Origin: Pseudomonadota bacterium
GTDB taxonomy: Bacteria; Pseudomonadota; Alphaproteobacteria; Rhizobiales; Xanthobacteraceae
Direction of reading: 5' to 3'
Assembly (NCBI GenBank): GCA_023387735.1
Contig: JAEWHP010000035.1
Span: 62,001 to 126,000 of the forward strand
Length of the DNA: 64,000 bases
Shown here: one piece after another, positions 15,885 through 24,525 of the stretch
How the letters are laid out: each line of letters opens with the position of its first letter
Numbering within the stretch: the first letter of the stretch is position 1
The notes under the pieces: model-generated
The model's input: the letters and a program-made list of their open reading frames with translations, nothing else
The model's database searches: none
Told to the model about the DNA's origin: nothing
Made by a program: the position numbers and the translations under genes

Positions 15885-17486
15885 ATGAGTAACCCCGCTG
15901 AAAAGCCCGAAGTGGTCGAGCTTCCGGCCGAACCGCCGAGCCCACCGCCGGTCAGCACCCGGCGTGCGGCGGCGCAGCGGGTGCGCGAGGCGCGGGACCG
16001 GTTGACATCGACCAGCGGGACGCGACCGGCGTTCGATACCGAATTGCTCCGGCAATATGCCCAGACCCGCATGTCGGCATCCATTGTCGTCATGTTGCTG
16101 GTGCTTGCGACCGGCGTTCTGTTCGGCCTGTGGACGCAGGTGGTGCCGGCGGTCGCCTGGACCATCGGCATGCTCTGCATCCATGCCGCCATCATCCACA
16201 ACTGCAAGAAATTTCTCGGCGACAAGCCCTCGCTCGCCGCCACGCGCAAATGGCGGACGCGGTTCGTGCTGCTCGACCTGCTCTACGGCCTGTGCTGGAC
16301 CGCAATCCTGCTGCATCCGGCCGGCCTCCACGTCGCCTCCAATACGATGATGATGTTCCTGATGCTGCTGGTGATTGCGGTGTCGAGCATGCTGGCGGCG
16401 AGCCTGCCGATTGCGGCGCTGGCGGCGACCGCGCCGGTCACCGCGGCGATTGCGCTCAATTTCGCGATGGGCGGCACCTTTGACCATTACGCACTCGCGC
16501 TGCTCGCGGTTGCGGCCGAAGGCTATTTTGCGCTGCTCGCCCACCGGCTGCATTCGACGACGCTGGCAACGCTGGAAGCGCGCGCCGAAAAGGACGCGCT
16601 GATCGGCGAGCTCGAACAGGCCAAGGCGATCTCGGACGAGGCGCGGCATCGCGCGGAATCCGCCAACGTCGCCAAGTCGCGCTTCCTCGCGCAGATGAGC
16701 CATGAACTTCGCACGCCGCTGAACGCGATCCTCGGATTTTCCGAGGTGATGAAGAGCGAAATCTTCGGGCCCCATACGGTGCCGGTCTACAAGGAATACT
16801 CCGCCGACATCCACAATTCCGGCGTCCACCTGCTCAACCTGATCAACGAAATTCTCGATCTCTCGCGGATCGAGGCCGGCCGCTACGAACTCAACGAGGA
16901 GGCGGTCTCGCTGGTGCATGTCGTGGCCGACTGCCATCATTTGCTGAAGCTGCGCGCCACCAGCCGCGGCATCACCATCCACGAGGTGTTCGAACAGGGC
17001 ATGCCGCGGATCTGGGGCGACGAGCGCGCCACGCGCCAGATCGTGCTCAACCTGTTGTCCAACTCGATCAAGTTCACGCCGCAGGGCGGCGATATCTGGC
17101 TCAAGGTCGGCTGGACTGCCTCGGGCGGACAATATCTCAGCGTCAAGGACACCGGTTCCGGCATCGCCGAGGATGAAATCCCGATCGTGCTGGCGTCGTT
17201 CGGCCAGGGCTCGAACTCGATCAAGTCGGCCGAACAGGGCGCGGGACTCGGCCTGCCGATCGCGAAGAGCCTGATCGACATGCACGGCGGCACCTTCACG
17301 CTGAAATCCAAGCTGCGCATCGGCACCGAGGTCATCGTCACCTTCCCGCCAGAACGCGTGATGTCCGCGCTGGCGCCATTCGCCGAGGATTCGCCGCCGC
17401 TGCAGCCGGAACCCGCAATCACGGCGTCCGACGACAAGCGGCGGGCGCGCCACAAACCGATCATGAGCGCAGGAACCGGGTTGTGA
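15885..17486 (+). CDS. Membrane sensor histidine kinase, PleC/DivJ/PdhS-like
   Basis: Two-component sensor kinase, 533 residues. A Pro-rich cytosolic N-terminus (1-65) is followed by about six membrane helices (roughly 66-240), then a HisKA dimerisation domain with phospho-acceptor MSHELRTPLNAILGFSEVM. Next come the PleC/DivJ-type segment IHNSGVHLLNLINEILDLSR and an HATPase_c domain with N-box NLLSNSIKFTP, G1 DTGSGIAEDEI and G2 GAGLGLPIAKSLID. No receiver or PAS domain is visible. The ATG at 15885 is preferred to 15840 because the 15 extra residues look non-native. The family phosphorylates DivK-like regulators that control CtrA, consistent with the CtrA box upstream, but the partner is not shown here. 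Confidence 0.9.
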   Translation: MSNPAEKPEVVELPAEPPSPPPVSTRRAAAQRVREARDRLTSTSGTRPAFDTELLRQYAQTRMSASIVVMLLVLATGVLFGLWTQVVPAVAWTIGMLCIHAAIIHNCKKFLGDKPSLAATRKWRTRFVLLDLLYGLCWTAILLHPAGLHVASNTMMMFLMLLVIAVSSMLAASLPIAALAATAPVTAAIALNFAMGGTFDHYALALLAVAAEGYFALLAHRLHSTTLATLEARAEKDALIGELEQAKAISDEARHRAESANVAKSRFLAQMSHELRTPLNAILGFSEVMKSEIFGPHTVPVYKEYSADIHNSGVHLLNLINEILDLSRIEAGRYELNEEAVSLVHVVADCHHLLKLRATSRGITIHEVFEQGMPRIWGDERATRQIVLNLLSNSIKFTPQGGDIWLKVGWTASGGQYLSVKDTGSGIAEDEIPIVLASFGQGSNSIKSAEQGAGLGLPIAKSLIDMHGGTFTLKSKLRIGTEVIVTFPPERVMSALAPFAEDSPPLQPEPAITASDDKRRARHKPIMSAGTGL

Positions 17487-17531
17487 CCGGGGCGCTTGCG
17501 CAAGAGACCGAAACCATTTCACTATCGTTGG

Positions 17532-17735
17532 ATGAGCAAAGAAACGCCGTGTATCGCAGTCTGCATGATGGATCCCAGAACCAAACTCTGCTTCGGCTGC
17601 GGTCGAACATTGCCGGAGATCGCGCGCTGGCATCAGATGGACAGCGCGGAGCGATTGGCCGTGATGGAAGGTCTGGCGGCGCGCATGGCGGAAGCCGGCC
17701 TCGAGCCGACGGCGCAACCCCGGCAGCGCGGCTGA
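17532..17735 (+). CDS. DUF1289 domain protein, small cysteine-rich
   Basis: A 67-residue protein with the DUF1289 cysteine pattern: TPCIAVCMMDPRTKLCFGCGRTLPEI (Cys-x3-Cys, then Cys-x2-Cys), probably binding a metal ion, and the following EIARWHQMDSAERLAVM helix. Function of the family is unknown; fusion with Fe-S oxidoreductases elsewhere suggests redox or cluster-related roles. The ATG at 17532 is chosen because the upstream extension of the frame overlaps the kinase end region and is basic and unlike the family. It precedes the retropepsin-like protease by 25 nt, forming a likely two-gene unit. Confidence 0.85.
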   Translation: MSKETPCIAVCMMDPRTKLCFGCGRTLPEIARWHQMDSAERLAVMEGLAARMAEAGLEPTAQPRQRG

Positions 17736-17760
17736 ACCGCAACTGCGATGGAGGCGCGCT

Positions 17761-18324
17761 GTGATCCGCGCCCTGCTCGTGCTCGCCATGCTGGCAGGAA
17801 CCGCCGGCGCCGTCGTCGCCTATGGCGATCCCGATCATATTCCCGACCAGTTCGCGCGCGCCAGCGAGCAGGTCTCGAAGATGCTGCGGCACCGCACCCT
17901 GGAGCCGGCGCCCGTCGTGCAGGTCCCGCGCGGCAAGGCCGGCGAGTTCGCGCTGCACGCGAGAATCAACGGCGTCAAGGCGCCGATGGTGATCGACACC
18001 GGCGCAACCTCGGTCGTGCTGACCTGGGAGACCGCGAAGGCGATCGGCTTGCCGACCGAGATGCTCGAATACAATGTCGATGTCGAAACCGCCGGCGGCC
18101 ATACCAAGGCGGCGCGACTGACGCTCGACCGCCTCGCGGTCGGCGGGCTGGTGGAGAAATCCGTGCCGGCGCTGGTGGTGCCGCGCGGCCAGATGAAGAC
18201 CAACCTGCTCGGCATGAGTTTTCTCGACCGGCTGGAAAGCTGGGGCGTGCAGGCCGACAAGCTGAAGCTCAACGGCTACCCCGACGTCGCCGGCCGCAAC
18301 AAGCGCCGGGCCGCGGCGAACTAG
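17761..18324 (+). CDS. Retropepsin-like aspartic protease, TIGR02281 type
   Basis: A 187-residue clan-AA aspartic protease with an N-terminal signal or membrane anchor (residues 1-20, IRALLVLAMLAGTAGAVVA). The catalytic motif is MVIDTGATSVVLTWETA, with Asp-Thr-Gly, and the flap/hydrophobic motif is NLLGMSFLDRL. Single-motif proteases of this kind act as dimers in the periplasm or at the inner membrane; substrates are unknown. The start is GTG at 17761, preceded by GATGGAGGCGCT. An 80-bp palindromic repeat follows its stop. Confidence 0.88.
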   Translation: MIRALLVLAMLAGTAGAVVAYGDPDHIPDQFARASEQVSKMLRHRTLEPAPVVQVPRGKAGEFALHARINGVKAPMVIDTGATSVVLTWETAKAIGLPTEMLEYNVDVETAGGHTKAARLTLDRLAVGGLVEKSVPALVVPRGQMKTNLLGMSFLDRLESWGVQADKLKLNGYPDVAGRNKRRAAAN

Positions 18325-18343
18325 CTAGAGCGCAAATTGAACT

Positions 18344-18423
18344 TGTAGCCCGGATGAGCGCAGCGACATCCGGTACCGCTCTCACACCACCCCGGATATC
18401 GCTGCGCTCATCCGGGCTACAGG
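18344..18423. repeat. 80-bp GTAGCCCGG palindromic repeat, copy A
   Basis: Two arms (TGTAGCCCGGATGAGCGCAG... and ...CTGCGCTCATCCGGGCTACA) pair almost completely around a centre TACCGCTCTCACACCA. It is identical to 52428-52507 except for two positions in the centre. Placed between convergent genes (protease and dusA). The long GC stem suggests terminator or mRNA-end protection. Confidence 0.85.
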
Positions 18424-18425
18424 CT

Positions 18426-19421
18426 TCACGCCGCAACCAGCGACGCCGCACGCGACTCGACCAGCGCGATCGCATCCGTCAGCACGCTGACGCCGGCACC
18501 CGGTCTGACGCCGTTCTCGGCGAGGTGGCGGCGGAAGGCGCGCGCGCCGGGCACGCCGTGAAATGCGCCGACGAAGTGCCGCGTCATCGAATGCAACCGC
18601 GTGCCTTGCGCGAGCTGGTCCTCGATATAGGGAAGCATTGCGGTGAATACGTCCTTCATGGTGGCATGCGGCGCGGTCTCGCCGAATATCGTGGGATCGA
18701 CGTCGAGCAAGCGCCACGGCTCCTGATAGGCCGCGCGCCCGAGCATAACGCCATCGACATGGTCGAGATGACGCTTGGCCTCCGCGAGGCTGCCGATGCC
18801 GCCATTGATGATGACCGGCACATTGGGCAGCGCGGCCTTCAGCCGGTAGACCCTGTCGTAATCGAGCGGCGGGATGTCGCGATTTTCCTTCGGCGACAAT
18901 CCGTTGAGCCAGGCCTTGCGCGCATGCACGATCAGCGCGTCGGCGCCGGCCGCGACCACGGCGCGCGCCAGCACGTCGAGCGCGATCTCCGGATCCTGGT
19001 CGTCGATGCCGATGCGGCACTTGACGGTGACGGGAATTTTGACCGCACGCTTCATCGCCGCAACGCCATCGGCGACCAGCGCCGGCTCCGCCATCAGGCA
19101 GGCGCCGAAGCGGCCATCCTTCACCCGGTCGGACGGACAGCCGACGTTGAGATTGATTTCGTCGTAGCCGAAATCCTCGCCGATCTTGGCCGCGGTGGCG
19201 AGATCGCGCGGATCGGAACCGCCGAGTTGAAGGGCCACCGGATGCTCGCTCGGATCGAAGCCAAGCAGCCGCGCGCGGTCGCCATGGATGATGGCGCCGG
19301 TCGTCAGCATCTCCGTGTACAGCCGCCCCCGCCGCGTCATCAGACGGTGGAAGACGCGGCAATACCGGTCGGTCCAGTCCATCATCGGTGCAACGGAGAA
19401 TTTGCAGTCCAGGCCGTTCAT
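18426..19421 (-). CDS. dusA: tRNA-dihydrouridine synthase A
   Basis: FMN enzyme that reduces U20/U20a of tRNAs with NADPH, 331 residues. The TIM barrel starts FSVAPMMDWTDRYCR; the catalytic cysteine is in NVGCPSDRVKDGRFGACLM, the DusA form of the family motif. Further conserved blocks are VKCRIGIDDQD, IVHARKAWLNGLSPKEN (DusA-specific), INGGIGSL, VDGVMLGRAAY and SMTRHFVGAFHGVPGARAFRR. Start ATG at 19419-19421. It is convergent with the protease across the palindromic repeat. Confidence 0.95.
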   Translation of the reverse strand: MNGLDCKFSVAPMMDWTDRYCRVFHRLMTRRGRLYTEMLTTGAIIHGDRARLLGFDPSEHPVALQLGGSDPRDLATAAKIGEDFGYDEINLNVGCPSDRVKDGRFGACLMAEPALVADGVAAMKRAVKIPVTVKCRIGIDDQDPEIALDVLARAVVAAGADALIVHARKAWLNGLSPKENRDIPPLDYDRVYRLKAALPNVPVIINGGIGSLAEAKRHLDHVDGVMLGRAAYQEPWRLLDVDPTIFGETAPHATMKDVFTAMLPYIEDQLAQGTRLHSMTRHFVGAFHGVPGARAFRRHLAENGVRPGAGVSVLTDAIALVESRAASLVAA

Positions 19422-19556
19422 TTCATCAATCTTTCAGGCTTCCAGCCTATCTCTATAAGAGATTGAACCGACTGGCAAATCCGGCCCGAACGGGCATGCC
19501 TGGGATGCTGTAGACTGCCTGTAAAGGAAGCGATTCGCGCAACGCCGTGAGGAGCC

Positions 19557-19835
19557 ATGAACGAGACCTTGATTGCCGCGTGCACGATGTTTCTTGTCCC
19601 CGCAACGCTCCTGTTCGGAGCCTTGGGCGTCGCTCACTCGTCCTTTCTCAAGATGATCGTCTGCCTGCTCGGCATGGCAACGACGGGATTATGGCTTTAC
19701 CGGGTATGGTGGTGGACCAACCTGTCGCTGATGGATCGCAGAACGGCGCTTGGCCTTGCGGGGATGTTCGCGTTCGCGTGGGTCGTCACATTCCTCGTTC
19801 AGGTGAAGAACATGTTCTCGCCGTCCTACCGCTAG
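19557..19835 (+). CDS. Small membrane protein, three helices, unknown function
   Basis: A 92-residue hydrophobic protein with three predicted transmembrane helices (about residues 5-25, 32-51 and 64-85) separated by short charged loops (YRVWWWTNLSLMDRR). A strong GAGGAG ribosome binding site precedes the ATG. No family recognised. Its TAG stop overlaps, on the opposite strand, the stop of the hydrolase gene in a shared CTAG. Confidence 0.7.
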   Translation: MNETLIAACTMFLVPATLLFGALGVAHSSFLKMIVCLLGMATTGLWLYRVWWWTNLSLMDRRTALGLAGMFAFAWVVTFLVQVKNMFSPSYR

Positions 19836-20683
19836 CCGACAAGCTGCCGGGCGATACCGACGAGCGCGCCGTCGGGACGCCGCAGCTCGCCGAGGATACT
19901 GAAATGGTCGGCGCCTTCGATCGGGAACAGCCTGCCGGGCGCGTTGGCGGCGACGCGCGCTTCATGAAGGTGGATTGAGTCCAGAACCAGCGCCGGCAGT
20001 TCGGCTGTGCCATAGGCGATGTCGAGCTGCTTGTGGACCGCAGGCAGGCGAAGCGGCGACAGTGTTGCGACTTCCTGGTCTGTCAGCTTCAGCGCGTTGT
20101 TGAGCGCGGTATCGCGAATTGGCGCGAGGTCGTAGACGCCCGAGATCGCCAGTCCCGCGGTGACGCCGGGATGGCCGAGCGCCATCGCGACGAGCTGGGC
20201 GCCGGCCGACCAGCCCGCGAGCACGACCGGGCCGGCGATGCCGTAGGAGCCTCCATTTTGCACCAGCCAATCGAGTGAGCGCGATATCTCTGCGACGATC
20301 TCGGTCAACGAGGCGTCAGGCGCCAGCGAATAGCCGGGAATGGCGACGGACCAGCCGTGCGCCGCGACGCCTTCGACCAGCATGGCAAAGACTTCGCGCG
20401 AATTGCGCTGCCAGTAACCGCCGTGCAGGAACACCAGACACGGCGCCGCCGCATCGTCGGCCGGATAGAGATCGACCTTCGTCCGTTCGCGGTCGCCATA
20501 GGGAACGTCGAGAAACGATTTGCAGCTGGCGCGCAGCGCTTCGGAGGCCTGGTTTCTTTCGGCGATCAGCGCCGCGCTGTTCTTCACCGCTGCATTGTTA
20601 TCGTAGGCCGCGTCACGCTCGGCTTGCGAAAGCGCCGCCCAGTTCAGGCGGGGATCGAAAGGGATTGCCGGGATATCGGTCAC
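19832..20683 (-). CDS. Alpha/beta hydrolase, arylformamidase (kynurenine formamidase)-like
   Basis: Serine hydrolase of the alpha/beta fold, 283 residues. The oxyanion motif LVFLHGGYWQRNSREVF corresponds to the HGGYW signature of animal-type kynurenine formamidases; the nucleophile elbow is LAGWSAGAQL, and His of the triad is in EGADHFSILGEL. A GTG start at 20681-20683 after GCAGGAGTAACGCGC is preferred; the frame stays open to 20893, but that part overlaps the Rieske gene. Last gene of the Mo-hydroxylase/Liv block. Its likely job is hydrolysing an N-formyl amide, other amide or ester made by that pathway; inferred from motif and context only. Confidence 0.8.
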   Translation of the reverse strand: MTDIPAIPFDPRLNWAALSQAERDAAYDNNAAVKNSAALIAERNQASEALRASCKSFLDVPYGDRERTKVDLYPADDAAAPCLVFLHGGYWQRNSREVFAMLVEGVAAHGWSVAIPGYSLAPDASLTEIVAEISRSLDWLVQNGGSYGIAGPVVLAGWSAGAQLVAMALGHPGVTAGLAISGVYDLAPIRDTALNNALKLTDQEVATLSPLRLPAVHKQLDIAYGTAELPALVLDSIHLHEARVAANAPGRLFPIEGADHFSILGELRRPDGALVGIARQLVG

Positions 20684-20702
20684 GCGCGTTACTCCTGCAA
20701 AA

Positions 20703-21068
20703 CTATGGCGTTGCGATCGCAGCCGCATCGATCCAGACCTGATCGCCCCTGACGCGGACCGGGAATAGCCGCAGCGGCCGGCCCGGCCAGCCGTAGGACA
20801 TCTGGCCGTTACGAAGATCGAACGAGGCGGCATGCCGGGGACAGAACAGGCGTCCGCCCGACAGGTGCCCGGCACTGAGGTCAGCCTGTTCATGCGGACA
20901 GATCCGCTCGCAGGCCACCGCGCGCCCCTCGCTCCAGACCAGCATCAGATCGACGCCGGTGACGCGGGCGCAGACGATCGTCTGCGAGATCAGCCGGCTG
21001 AGCCCGCAGACCGGCATCCATTTCCGGTCGGCTGCCTCCGCGACCGTCCGGGTGCGCTCATCCGCCAA
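20703..21068 (-). CDS. Stand-alone Rieske [2Fe-2S] protein
   Basis: A 121-residue Rieske ferredoxin. Cluster ligands are visible in RICPHEQADLS (Cys-x-His) and LFCPRHAASFDLRNG (Cys-x2-His), with GRPLRLFPVRVRGDQV forming the closing strand. There is no catalytic oxygenase domain, so it is an electron-transfer subunit like those of Rieske oxygenases or nitrite reductase small subunits, cytosolic. Its start overlaps the livF stop, so it is translated from the Liv operon. A Rieske ferredoxin inside a LivJHMGF/CoxLMS operon is unusual; it may pass electrons from the molybdenum hydroxylase or to an oxygenase encoded elsewhere. Confidence 0.88.
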   Translation of the reverse strand: MADERTRTVAEAADRKWMPVCGLSRLISQTIVCARVTGVDLMLVWSEGRAVACERICPHEQADLSAGHLSGGRLFCPRHAASFDLRNGQMSYGWPGRPLRLFPVRVRGDQVWIDAAAIATP

Positions 21069-21762
21069 GATAGGCCTTCCGCACGTGCTCGTTCTCGATC
21101 ATCTCGGCGCCGGGTCCGGAGAGCACGATGCGGCCGCCTTCCAGCAGATAGGCGTGATCGCACATTTCAAGCGCCGCAAACGCGTTCTGCTCCACCAGCA
21201 GCACCGTCGTGCCGGCGTCGCGGATGCCGCGGATGATCGCAAAGGTGCGCTCGACGATGTTGGGTGCAAGTCCGAGCGACGGCTCGTCGAACATGATCAG
21301 GCGCGGCCGCGACATCAGCGCGCGCCCGATCGCCAGCATCTGCTGCTCGCCACCCGACAGCGTGCCCGCCGCCTGCTTTCGCCGCTCGGCGAGCCGTGGA
21401 AACTCGGCATAGATGCGGTCGCGGTCCGCCGCGATCTCACTGGATTTGGTGCGCAGATAGGCGCCCATGTCGAGATTCTCCTCGACCGTCATGTGCGGAA
21501 ACACTTTTCGTCCCTCCGGACAATGCGCGATGCCCGCGGCCACCACGCGCGGCGGACTGGCGCCTGCGATTTCTTCGCCCTCGAAGCGCATCGATCCCGA
21601 GCGCGGCGCGACCAATCCAGAGATCGCGCGCAGCGTCGTGCTCTTGCCGGCGCCGTTGGCGCCGATCAGCGCGACGAGCTGCCCGGCGTTGACCTGCAGC
21701 GAGATGCCGCGCAGCGCCGTGACGCCGCCGTAGCCACACACCATGTCGTGGATCTCAAGCAC
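21058..21762 (-). CDS. livF: Branched-chain amino acid-type ABC transporter ATPase LivF
   Basis: One of two ATPases of a HAAT-family importer, 234 residues. Walker A is LIGANGAGKSTTLRAI, signature LSGGEQQMLAIGRAL, Walker B RLIMFDEPSLGL, and the H-loop lies in LVEQNAFAALEMCD (the LivF type, where Q replaces H). Start is GTG at 21762, eight nucleotides inside the livG end and preceded by GCAGGGGGC. The ligand is decided by the LivJ-like receptor and need not be an amino acid; many such systems in this group take aromatic or amide compounds. Confidence 0.93.
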   Translation of the reverse strand: MLEIHDMVCGYGGVTALRGISLQVNAGQLVALIGANGAGKSTTLRAISGLVAPRSGSMRFEGEEIAGASPPRVVAAGIAHCPEGRKVFPHMTVEENLDMGAYLRTKSSEIAADRDRIYAEFPRLAERRKQAAGTLSGGEQQMLAIGRALMSRPRLIMFDEPSLGLAPNIVERTFAIIRGIRDAGTTVLLVEQNAFAALEMCDHAYLLEGGRIVLSGPGAEMIENEHVRKAYLGG

Positions 21763-22537
21763 GTGCCGCCCCCTGCCCGAGATAGGCCTCGATCACGGCC
21801 GGGTCGTTCCGGATCACGTCCGGCGCGCCTTCCGCAATGATCCTTCCGTAATTCAGCACAACGATCCGGTCGGAGACGCTCATCACCATCGGCATGTCGT
21901 GCTCCACCAGAAGGATGGTGACGCCACGATCCCGGATGTTGCGGATCAACTGCACGAAGCTGTGGGTTTCCGAGGCGTTCATGCCCGACACCGGCTCGTC
22001 GAGCAGCAGCATCGACGGCTCCGCCGCCAGCGCCAGCGCCACGCCGACCAAACGCTGCTCGCCATAGGACAGCGAACCCGCAAGGTCATGCGCGCGGCGT
22101 TCGAGGCCGACCCATTCGACCAGTTCGTGCGCGCGTTCCCGCAATCGCCGCTGCGACGACCGCGCACGCGGCAGGCCAAGGATGGATTCGAGCAGGCCCA
22201 CCCGGCCCTGGCGATGCAGCCCGATCAGCAAATTATCGTAGACGGTGTCGTTCGGGAAAACGCTGGTGCGCTGAAAGGTGCGGATCAGCCCGAGGTCGGC
22301 GATCTGGTGCGGCTTCAATCCGTTGAGCGCCGTGCCGCGATAGCTGACGGCGCCGTGGGTCGGGTCCAGAAAGCCGGTGACGACGTTGAAGGCCGTGGTC
22401 TTGCCGGCGCCGTTGGGTCCGATCAGGCTGACGATCTCGCCCTCGCCGACGGTAAAATTCATGTCCGAGAGCGCGACGAGCCCGCCGAAATGCACGGCCA
22501 CCTTTTCCACGCTCAATGCCGTTGCGGGAGCCGCCAT
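21755..22537 (-). CDS. livG: Branched-chain amino acid-type ABC transporter ATPase LivG
   Basis: Partner ATPase, 260 residues. Walker A LIGPNGAGKTTAFNVVTG, Q-loop FQRTSVFPNDTVYDNLL, signature LSYGEQRLVGVALALA, Walker B MLLLDEPVSGMN, and H-loop LVEHDMPMVM. A much longer frame is open to 23530, but that region is antisense-free coding for livM in another frame. The ATG at 22535-22537 (MAAPATALSVEKVAVHFGG) overlaps the livM stop by one base (TGATG) and gives the expected length. Confidence 0.93.
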   Translation of the reverse strand: MAAPATALSVEKVAVHFGGLVALSDMNFTVGEGEIVSLIGPNGAGKTTAFNVVTGFLDPTHGAVSYRGTALNGLKPHQIADLGLIRTFQRTSVFPNDTVYDNLLIGLHRQGRVGLLESILGLPRARSSQRRLRERAHELVEWVGLERRAHDLAGSLSYGEQRLVGVALALAAEPSMLLLDEPVSGMNASETHSFVQLIRNIRDRGVTILLVEHDMPMVMSVSDRIVVLNYGRIIAEGAPDVIRNDPAVIEAYLGQGAARA

Positions 22538-23583
22538 CACGCATGCTCCTTGGCGTCGCGCTCGGAGAACGCGACCGCGGCAACCTTCTCGATCCGTTTC
22601 GGCTGCCTCGCAAAGCGTTGCGCCAGCGACGGCACGATGCCGCGCGGCAGGACGAACAGGATGACGATCAGCACCCCGCCATAGGCGATCCATTGCGCCT
22701 CCGGCGCCATGATCGGGCGCAGGACCACCGGCAGCAGTCCGAAGATCAGGCCGCCGACGACCGGACCAGCGAGCGAGCCTTTGCCGCCCGCAATCACCAT
22801 GATCACCATCGTCACGGTGTTGATGAAGGCGAACACCTCGGGATCGATGATCCGGATGTAATGGGCATAGAGACTGCCGGCCGCGCCGGCGATTCCGGCC
22901 GAGATCACCGCCGCCAGGGTGAGCGTTTTCGTGACGTCGATGCCGACCGAGACCGCCAGCGTTTCGTTCTCCATCAGACCGCGCATGGCGCGGCCAAAAT
23001 GAGAGTGGACGAGGCGCGCGATCAGGACATAGGCGATCACAGCGACAGCGAGCACGAGGTAGTAATTCTGCAACTTGGTGCGAAGGGTCAGATCGCCCAC
23101 CCCCGGCAGACCGACCGTGATCGAGGGAATATTGGTCAGCGCCAGCGGACCCTGCGTCAGCTCGACCCAATTGAGCGCCACCAGCCGGACCACTTCGGCA
23201 AAGGAAATGGTGACGATCACGAAATACGCGCCGCGAACGCGGAACGACAACAGCCCGACGAGATAGCCGCAAAAGCTCGCGACGACGATGGCCAGCACGA
23301 AGCCGATGATGGGCGGCCAGGGTTCGTGAACCATCCGAAGGCCGAACGGCAGGCCGGCATCGAAACCGAGCGAGGTCAGGGCGCTGACATAGGCGCCGAT
23401 GCCGAAGAACGCGATGTGGCCGAGGCTGAGCTGGCCGGTGAACCCGAGCAGCAGGTTGAGACTCATCGCGGCGATGATGAAGATCCCGGTCGTGATCAGC
23501 GCGTTCATCAGGTACGGGTCGCGCAGCCACAGCGGCACCGAAGCCAGCGCGAGCACCGAGAGAATGGCGACGGATGGCTTCAT
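22537..23583 (-). CDS. livM: Branched-chain amino acid-type ABC permease LivM
   Basis: Inner-membrane permease, 348 residues, with about eight to ten helices. The family motifs are FTGQLSLGHIAFFGIGAYV near residues 49-67, FVIVTISFAEVVRLV, and AGVAGALYAH-like GIAGAAGSLYAHYIRIIDPE, followed by IMVIAGGKGSLAGPVVGGLI. Starts within the livH stop (ATGA). It pairs with LivH to form the translocation pore. Confidence 0.93.
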   Translation of the reverse strand: MKPSVAILSVLALASVPLWLRDPYLMNALITTGIFIIAAMSLNLLLGFTGQLSLGHIAFFGIGAYVSALTSLGFDAGLPFGLRMVHEPWPPIIGFVLAIVVASFCGYLVGLLSFRVRGAYFVIVTISFAEVVRLVALNWVELTQGPLALTNIPSITVGLPGVGDLTLRTKLQNYYLVLAVAVIAYVLIARLVHSHFGRAMRGLMENETLAVSVGIDVTKTLTLAAVISAGIAGAAGSLYAHYIRIIDPEVFAFINTVTMVIMVIAGGKGSLAGPVVGGLIFGLLPVVLRPIMAPEAQWIAYGGVLIVILFVLPRGIVPSLAQRFARQPKRIEKVAAVAFSERDAKEHA

Positions 23584-24452
23584 CCGACGCGCTCCGAACG
23601 CGCGAACAATCCGGTCGGCTTGAAGATCAGGACCGCGATGATGATCAGGAAGCCCATCGCATCGCGGTAGCCGGACGAGACATAGCCGGCCCCCAGCTCT
23701 TCGGCCAGGGCCAGGATGAAGCCGCCGATGACGGCACCGGTGATGTTACCGAGCCCGCCGAGGATCACGATCGCGAACGCCTTGACGGCGGCGAGATCGC
23801 CCATCTGCGGGAAGATGACGTAGACTGGCCCCAATAGCGCACCGGCCGCGGCGGCCAGGCTCGAACCGATCGCGAATGTCGAGGTGTAGATCAGGTCGAC
23901 GTTGACGCCCATCAGCGAGGCGGTGTCACGGTCCTGAAACGTCGCCCGCATGGCACCGCCGAGCTTGGTCTTGTTGATCAGGAGATAAGTGACGACGATC
24001 AGCATCCCGGCCGCAGCGAGCACGAACAGCCGCAGCCAGGACACCGAGACCGGTCCCAGCACCAGCGGCGCCTCGGGAAACGGCGTCGTCACTGATTTGG
24101 CCACGCCGCCCCAGATCCACAGTGCACCGGACTGCATCGCGATCCAGGCACCGATCATGACCAGCATTGTCGTGTCGATGTCGGAGCCCCGCAGCGGCCG
24201 CAGCAACGTCAGCTCGATCGCTGCGCCCAGAAGCCAGCCGGCCACGACCGCGAGCGGCAGCGCCAGGAAGAAGTTGACGCCAAGCTGATGCACCACGATG
24301 AACATGATGTAGGCGCCGAACGTGTACAGCACGCCATGCGTGAAGTTCACGACGTTCATGATGCCGAAGATCAACGTCAGCCCGATGCCGAGCAGCGCAT
24401 AGGTGCCGCCGAGCACCAGCATGTTGATCAGATGTTGCAGAAACTGGCTCAA
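23580..24452 (-). CDS. livH: Branched-chain amino acid-type ABC permease LivH
   Basis: Inner-membrane permease, 290 residues with the chosen start. The TTG at 24452 (LSQFLQHLINMLVLGGTYAL) is chosen because GGGAG lies five nucleotides upstream and the family commonly begins this way; the frame extends seven codons further to another TTG at 24473. Motifs: GIGLTLIFGIMNVVNFTHG, RATFQDRDTASLMGVNVD, and FAIVILGGLGNITGAVIGG. Overlaps livM by 4 nt. Confidence 0.92.
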   Translation of the reverse strand: MSQFLQHLINMLVLGGTYALLGIGLTLIFGIMNVVNFTHGVLYTFGAYIMFIVVHQLGVNFFLALPLAVVAGWLLGAAIELTLLRPLRGSDIDTTMLVMIGAWIAMQSGALWIWGGVAKSVTTPFPEAPLVLGPVSVSWLRLFVLAAAGMLIVVTYLLINKTKLGGAMRATFQDRDTASLMGVNVDLIYTSTFAIGSSLAAAAGALLGPVYVIFPQMGDLAAVKAFAIVILGGLGNITGAVIGGFILALAEELGAGYVSSGYRDAMGFLIIIAVLIFKPTGLFARSERVG

Positions 24453-24525
24453 GGTAGCTCCCGAAATCCCCAAGACGAGCGAGGTCCGCAGGTCTCTGCG
24501 GCCCTCGCCCGAAAGTCATGTACCG

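Noticed and set aside
15813..17789. Long minus-strand frame opposite the histidine kinase
   Set aside because: No family motif; the plus strand carries complete HisKA and HATPase domains.
21755..23530. Possible LivM-LivG fusion frame
   Set aside because: The upstream part is an out-of-frame reading of livM; the true livG starts at the ATG overlapping the livM stop.
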